Position numbers and translations under genes: made by a program
Notes under the pieces: model-generated
The model's input: only the letters and a program-made list of their open reading frames with translations
Told to the model about the DNA's origin: nothing
Database searches by the model: none
Shown here: positions 6,320 through 9,544 of the stretch, piece after piece
Layout: every line of letters begins with the position of its first letter
How positions within the stretch are numbered: position 1 is the first letter of the stretch
Assembly: GCA_001795235.1 (NCBI GenBank)
Contig: MGNZ01000057.1
Span: 844 to 10,387 of the forward strand
Reading direction: 5' to 3'
Length of the DNA stretch: 9,544 bases
Origin: Chloroflexi bacterium RBG_16_64_32
GTDB taxonomy: Bacteria > Chloroflexota > Dehalococcoidia > SM23-28-2 > RBG-16-64-32

Positions 6320-7080
6320 GCTGGTTCACCCTCATCGCTTTGAGACTCCTCCACCGTCCGCACCACTACCTCCACCAGCCGCTCGATGTACTTCCGACCG
6401 GCCTCCGCCGAAGCGCGCCGCGGATCCCCGAAAACCCCGTTATCCGCCAGTACGTGAACGCCTTCGCTGAAGAACCTCTGCATGCCGCTGGCCAGGTCAC
6501 CCACATACCCTGGCTCCGCCCGCTCCATGCGGACCAGCTCCGGTCTTAGGGCCAGCATCATGGAAGTCTCCCACTCGCCCGCGTGGATGCCGCCCTCCGC
6601 CGCGGAGACGCCCATCTCCGCCCCCACTCCCAGGGTTGCGCTCGCCAGCACTCCCACGTCCTTGAAGGCGATGACCTCCACCCCTTCCAGCGGGCCCAGT
6701 TGGGCCAGGGCCTCTCCCAGCGGCTGGAAGTTCCCTCCGTGTGTTGGAAGGAGGACAATCCGCCTGAAGCCGTGGCCCGCCAGCGCCTTCACTATGTCTC
6801 CGACGATGCGACAAAACGTCTCCTCCTCCACTGACATGGTCCCCGCGAAGGCCAGGTGGTGACGAGAGCAGCCCACAGGGATCGTCGGCGCCAGGAAAGC
6901 GTTCAGTCGCTCTGCCGCTGCCCGGCCGATCTCGTCACCGAACATCGCGTCCGTTCCCAGGGGCAGGTGCGGCCCGTGCTGCTCCACTGCCCCGAACGGC
7001 ACCACCACCGTGTCGCGGCCCCCGTCCAGCTCAGCCCGCACCTCCGGCCAGGTCATCCTCTCCAGATCGAGCACGCCCAT
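6316..7080 (-). CDS. Creatininase-family metal-dependent amidohydrolase
   Basis: A 254-residue member of the creatininase superfamily, which also holds the F420/riboflavin-pathway Fapy deformylase ArfB and mycofactocin-system MftE. The signature PFGAVEQHGPHLPLGTDA (28-45) supplies the metal ligands E33, H35 and D44. Further conserved parts are THGGN (113-117) and the HAGEWETS segment (166-173), where H166 and E169 probably complete the binuclear site. These enzymes hydrolyse cyclic or linear amides. The actual substrate cannot be read from the sequence, and creatinine is only one possibility. The ATG has a purine-rich ribosome site (GGAGAGG) upstream on the minus strand. Its stop overlaps the moeA start, suggesting a shared job or at least fixed co-expression. 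A possible -10 TAAAAT (minus strand, 7128-7133) lies upstream, with only a poor -35. Confidence 0.88.
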   Translation of the reverse strand: MGVLDLERMTWPEVRAELDGGRDTVVVPFGAVEQHGPHLPLGTDAMFGDEIGRAAAERLNAFLAPTIPVGCSRHHLAFAGTMSVEEETFCRIVGDIVKALAGHGFRRIVLLPTHGGNFQPLGEALAQLGPLEGVEVIAFKDVGVLASATLGVGAEMGVSAAEGGIHAGEWETSMMLALRPELVRMERAEPGYVGDLASGMQRFFSEGVHVLADNGVFGDPRRASAEAGRKYIERLVEVVVRTVEESQSDEGEPA

Positions 7081-7100
7081 CTGGTCCCCTCTCCAAGCGT

Positions 7101-7132
7101 AAATAGCGTCCGCCCTAGGCGGACACTATTTT
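7101..7132 (-). terminator. Strong hairpin: terminator of the RAM gene or 5' leader stem of the creatininase-family gene
   Basis: GTCCGCC (7108-7114) pairs perfectly with GGCGGAC (7118-7124) across a CTA loop. After one C/A mismatch, AAATAG (7101-7106) pairs with CTATTT (7126-7131). The inner GC and outer AT arms form a classic bidirectional terminator shape, ending the minus-strand RAM-domain transcript about 100 bases after its stop. However, the outer arm also contains a minus-strand -10-like TAAAAT (7128-7133). The same stem could therefore sit at the 5' end of the creatininase-family mRNA. Sequence alone does not decide. Confidence 0.55.
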
Positions 7133-7174
7133 AGCACCGTATCGCGCTGGCCCGAACCTCGCCAGCCCTCCCCC

Positions 7175-7224
7175 GTAGGTCAAGGCCCAAGCCTTGACCG
7201 GCCAGGGCAAGGGCCCTGACCTAC
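7175..7224. repeat. Composite palindromic repeat (REP-like)
   Basis: Outer arms GTAGGTCA (7175-7182) and TGACCTAC (7217-7224) are perfect inverted repeats, extended by GGC/GCC after one mismatch. Nested inside are GGTCAAGGC/GCCTTGACC (7178-7199, loop CCAA) and CAGGGC/GCCCTG (7203-7218, loop AAGG). The element can fold as one long stem or as two adjacent hairpins. Such small nested palindromes in intergenic DNA are typical of REP-like repeats scattered through a genome. Only one copy is present here, so its repeat status is inferred. It has no T-tract. Confidence 0.6.
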
Positions 7225-7235
7225 ACAGAGGAAAT

Positions 7236-7484
7236 TTAGCCCAACTGAATCACCAGGCAGGTCGTGGTGCGCTGAACGCCCTCCACCTGCTGGATTCCGT
7301 CCGTAATCGCCCGGCCCACTTTGTCCAGATCGTCGGACTCCAGAAGCGCAATGACATCGAAGGGCCCGGTCACCGCGTCGACCGATACCACCCGGGAATC
7401 TGTGAGCTGCAGCTTGAGCACACCATCTGCCACGCCCTTCGCCTTGCCCACCGCCGACTCTATCAACACGTAGGCGCGAGTCAT
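7236..7484 (-). CDS. Stand-alone Lrp/AsnC ligand-binding (RAM) domain protein
   Basis: An 82-residue protein made only of the RAM (regulation of amino acid metabolism) domain of Lrp/AsnC regulators, with no helix-turn-helix. Numbered from the chosen ATG, AYVLIES opens the first strand, VDAVTGPFDVIALLE carries the conserved TGPFDV segment, and VEGVQRTTTCLVI closes the fold. RAM domains form dimers and octamers and bind amino acids or other small effectors at subunit interfaces. A protein lacking a DNA-binding part presumably senses or modulates by protein contact; its partner is unknown. I chose the ATG at 7484 over a GTG seven codons upstream because AAAGGAGG lies six bases before it, and the upstream start would place that ribosome site inside the gene. 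It has its own promoter and is divergent from pabB. Confidence 0.88.
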   Translation of the reverse strand: MTRAYVLIESAVGKAKGVADGVLKLQLTDSRVVSVDAVTGPFDVIALLESDDLDKVGRAITDGIQQVEGVQRTTTCLVIQLG

Positions 7485-7523
7485 GCTCGCCCTCCTTTCG
7501 TCCACACACCCTAACTGCCCAAA

Positions 7524-7551
7524 ATCATACTGCCTGAGGCTAGCCTGTCAA
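7524..7551 (-). promoter_or_regulatory. Sigma-70-type promoter for the RAM-domain gene
   Basis: On the minus strand a perfect -35 TTGACA (7546-7551) is followed 16 bases later by TATGAT (7524-7529; five of six match the consensus -10). Transcription would start near 7517, about 33 bases upstream of the ATG, with the AAAGGAGG ribosome site between. The spacer contains a 10-base palindrome AGGCTAGCCT (7537-7546) touching the -35, a possible operator. Confidence 0.75.
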
Positions 7552-7604
7552 GGGACTGCACGGTAGCAGCCTGCCGGTTGCCCCAAGCCCAGGGGCCTTC
7601 CACA

Positions 7605-9008
7605 ATGGAGATACGCGGATCCCCCCTCGATTGTGTCTCATATTGCCATGGAGAGGTAGCGTTGATCGACCAGAGCACACCGTCCCTCACGGCCCTGCGG
7701 CGGGCGTGCGAGGAGCCATACGGATTCTGGCTGGACACCGCATTGACGGGGAACCGGACGGGACTGGCCTCGTTCTGGGGCGTGGAACCGTTCCTCATCC
7801 TGCGTTCCTGGGGCGACGCTATCGAGCTGTGGACCAGAGGCGGGACGCACCGGTTCAGCGGCAGCCCCTTTGAAACGTTGCGCCAGCTCTTGCGGGAGCA
7901 CAGCAGGGTGGGCTCCCGCCCGCCCCAACCCGTCGGCGCTGCCGTCGGCTACCTGGCGTACGAACTGAAGCGCTTCGTGGAGGATCTTCCCGATCGCGCC
8001 GTGGACGACCTGGGTCTGCCGCAGTGCTACCTCAGCTTCTACCGGCGCATCGCCCGCTTCGACCCGCGACCCATCGGCTGGGGAGCCCTCGCTGTGCCGC
8101 GACGCAGCCCGCTGCACGCGGGCGCCGACCCGCCACCCTCTAACTTTCGGCCCGACGACTACGAGCGCGCAGTGCAGCACGTGCGGGACTACATCTATGC
8201 CGGTGACGCCTATCAGGTCAACCTCTCCCAGCGCTTCCGGCTGCCGCTGTCGGCGAGCCCCTTCGACGCTTACTTGAGTCTGCGTAGCCGCAATCCGGCG
8301 CCGTTCGCCGCCTACGTCAACTTGCCGGAGGCGCAGGTGCTGAGCGCCTCGCCGGAGCGCTTTCTTCGCTTCGACCCGGCCACTCGTCGCATCCAGACGC
8401 GGCCAATTAAGGGCACGCGCCCTCGAGGGAGGACGGCGACTGAGGACGAGGCGCTGGCCCAGGAGCTGCGGGCGAGCGAAAAGGACCGCGCCGAGAACGT
8501 CATGATCGTCGACCTGGAGCGCAACGACCTCGGCCGTGTGGCGGAGATAGGCTCCGTGCGGGTCACGGAGCTTGCGTCCCTGGAGACGTTCCCCACCGTG
8601 TTCCATCTCACCTCCACGGTGGAGGCCACCCTGCGCGAGGATCGCGATCTGGTTGACCTGCTGCTGGCCACGTTCCCTGGCGGCTCCATCACCGGCGCGC
8701 CAAAGATCAGGGCGATGGAGATCATCGATGAGCTAGAGCCGACGGCTCGAAGCCTCTACACCGGCGCCATCGGATACATCGGCTTCGACGGCTCAATGGA
8801 CCTGAATATCGCCATACGTACTATCCTGGTCAAAGATGGGACGGCCTATTTCCAGTCCGGCGGCGGCATCGTAGCAGATTCTGACCCGGCGATGGAGTAC
8901 CAGGAGACGCTCCACAAGGCCAGGGCCCTCAGTGAGACGCTGACGGACAGCGGTCTGTCCGGGACGAGCGGAGCGAGTGCGCATGCGGTGGATCTTCGTC
9001 AACGGTGA
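7605..9008 (+). CDS. pabB: Aminodeoxychorismate synthase component I (PabB)
   Basis: Converts chorismate and ammonia (normally from the PabA glutaminase) to 4-amino-4-deoxychorismate for folate synthesis. About 467 residues from the ATG at 7605. The N-terminal region is weakly conserved; the catalytic chorismate-binding half includes LSASPE (246-251), PIKGTRPRG (267-275), VDLERNDLGR (302-311), GGSITGAPK (359-367) and QSGGGIVADSDP (417-428). The Lys in PIKGT (K269) marks PabB rather than anthranilate synthase TrpE, which usually has Ala there. Start choice: ATG 7605 has AGGGG nine bases upstream. TTG at 7578 extends the frame by nine residues without a ribosome site. TTG at 7662, after GGAGAGG, is a shorter alternative. 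The C-terminal tail is Ser/Ala-rich. It overlaps pabC by 26 bases. No pabA is in the window; it may lie downstream or be shared with trpG elsewhere. Confidence 0.93.
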   Translation: MEIRGSPLDCVSYCHGEVALIDQSTPSLTALRRACEEPYGFWLDTALTGNRTGLASFWGVEPFLILRSWGDAIELWTRGGTHRFSGSPFETLRQLLREHSRVGSRPPQPVGAAVGYLAYELKRFVEDLPDRAVDDLGLPQCYLSFYRRIARFDPRPIGWGALAVPRRSPLHAGADPPPSNFRPDDYERAVQHVRDYIYAGDAYQVNLSQRFRLPLSASPFDAYLSLRSRNPAPFAAYVNLPEAQVLSASPERFLRFDPATRRIQTRPIKGTRPRGRTATEDEALAQELRASEKDRAENVMIVDLERNDLGRVAEIGSVRVTELASLETFPTVFHLTSTVEATLREDRDLVDLLLATFPGGSITGAPKIRAMEIIDELEPTARSLYTGAIGYIGFDGSMDLNIAIRTILVKDGTAYFQSGGGIVADSDPAMEYQETLHKARALSETLTDSGLSGTSGASAHAVDLRQR

Positions 9009-9544
9009 GGTGGTCGAGCGGTCGACGGCGCGGGTATCGGCGCTGGACCGCGGCCTGCTCTACGGATACGGCCTGTTCGAGACGATGCGCTCGTACGGCG
9101 GCCGTGTCTTCCGCCTGGCGGAGCACTACCGTAGGCTCTGCGACGGGGCGTCCCGCCTGGCGATTGCGGTGCCCCTCTCCCTGGACGATGTCGGCGAGGC
9201 CGTGGATGCCGTCCTGGTACGCAACGACCTGGCGGACGCCTACCTCCGGCTGACGGTGACAGCGGGAACCCCGCCGAATGCGGCCGGCCCGGCTGGGGAC
9301 GCGGCCGCCGTGCTGGTGGCCAGGCCGCTGACGGACTACCCGCCCGACCTCTACCGCCGAGGCATGGCCGCTGTCGTAAGCTCCATCCGCCGCAACGAGA
9401 CATCTCCCCTGACCCGTGTCAAATCCCTGAACTACCTCGATAGCTTGCTGGCACGCGAAGCCGCCCGCCGCCGCGGCGCGGACGAGGCGATCCTGTTGAA
9501 CACGCGGGGCTTGGTGGCGGAAGGCAGCGCCAGCAACCTGTTCC
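8983..9544 (+). CDS. pabC: Class IV aminotransferase, probably aminodeoxychorismate lyase PabC (partial, 3' end outside window)
   Basis: The first 187 residues of a PLP fold-type IV enzyme; the frame is open to the window end. Visible features: FVNGEVV at the start, DRGLLYGYGLFETMR (22-36), the PLP lysine K147 in TRVKSLNYLDSLLARE (144-159), and GADEAILLNTRGLVAEGSASNLF (165-187) with E180 near the cofactor ring. PabC splits 4-amino-4-deoxychorismate to p-aminobenzoate and pyruvate. The same fold includes branched-chain and D-amino-acid aminotransferases, and motifs alone do not separate them. The PabC call rests on the direct 26-base overlap with pabB, which makes the substrate. The ATG at 8983 gives the usual family N-terminus. 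A GTG two codons earlier is possible, and the ribosome site is a weak GGAG, fitting translational coupling. Confidence 0.83.
   Translation, partial: MRWIFVNGEVVERSTARVSALDRGLLYGYGLFETMRSYGGRVFRLAEHYRRLCDGASRLAIAVPLSLDDVGEAVDAVLVRNDLADAYLRLTVTAGTPPNAAGPAGDAAAVLVARPLTDYPPDLYRRGMAAVVSSIRRNETSPLTRVKSLNYLDSLLAREAARRRGADEAILLNTRGLVAEGSASNLF

Noticed and set aside
7638..8606. 322-codon open frame opposite pabB
   Set aside because: Antisense to conserved PabB motifs; the translation resembles no known protein and it has no ribosome site.
7605..9008. Annotation of the chorismate enzyme as anthranilate synthase TrpE
   Set aside because: The PIKGT lysine and the overlap with a class IV lyase-type gene favour PabB over TrpE, which normally has PIAGT.

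Overview
The window comes from a GC-rich bacterium with compact, often overlapping genes, several GTG starts and sigma-70-like promoters. A c-di-AMP riboswitch, a LysM lytic transglycosylase, a stand-alone RAM-domain protein of about 80 residues and a KamA-type radical SAM enzyme together suggest a monoderm-like lineage. Chloroflexota (Dehalococcoidia or SAR202-like) is my best guess and Actinomycetota an alternative. No rRNA or other phylogenetic marker is present to settle it.

Layout, left to right. Bases 1-1375 (+) hold the end of shikimate kinase and a complete 3-dehydroquinate synthase (aroB) joined by a 4-base GTGA overlap. An acylphosphatase (1422-1721) and a secreted LysM-LysM-transglycosylase (1869-2744) follow on the same strand. 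Bases 2745-3048 are a dense regulatory leader: a sigma-70-type promoter, a c-di-AMP (ydaO/yuaA-class) riboswitch aptamer, and an expression platform that can hide a strong Shine-Dalgarno sequence. The leader feeds a 531-residue KamA-family radical SAM/PLP aminomutase (3049-4644). After a 364-base gap between convergent genes come moeA (5009-6319, -) and a creatininase-family hydrolase (6316-7080, -), again coupled by a GTGA overlap. A hairpin and a composite palindromic repeat separate them from a stand-alone Lrp/AsnC-type RAM protein (7236-7484, -), which has its own promoter. Divergent from it are pabB (7605-9008, +) and the start of pabC (8983 to the window end).

How the genes connect. aroK and aroB make chorismate precursors, and pabB and pabC convert chorismate to p-aminobenzoate for folate, so both ends of the window belong to chorismate metabolism. 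moeA serves molybdenum cofactor assembly; the coupled hydrolase has no assigned substrate.

The most interesting part is the centre. A c-di-AMP riboswitch, which senses an osmotic and cell-wall signal, sits directly in front of an aminomutase homologue. That enzyme keeps the iron-sulfur cysteines, the carboxylate-binding Arg and the PLP lysine, but replaces both aspartates that read the side-chain amine of lysine, with Arg and Ser. This resembles the change reported for glutamate 2,3-aminomutase. I infer, without proof, that c-di-AMP controls synthesis of a beta-amino-acid compatible solute such as beta-glutamate.
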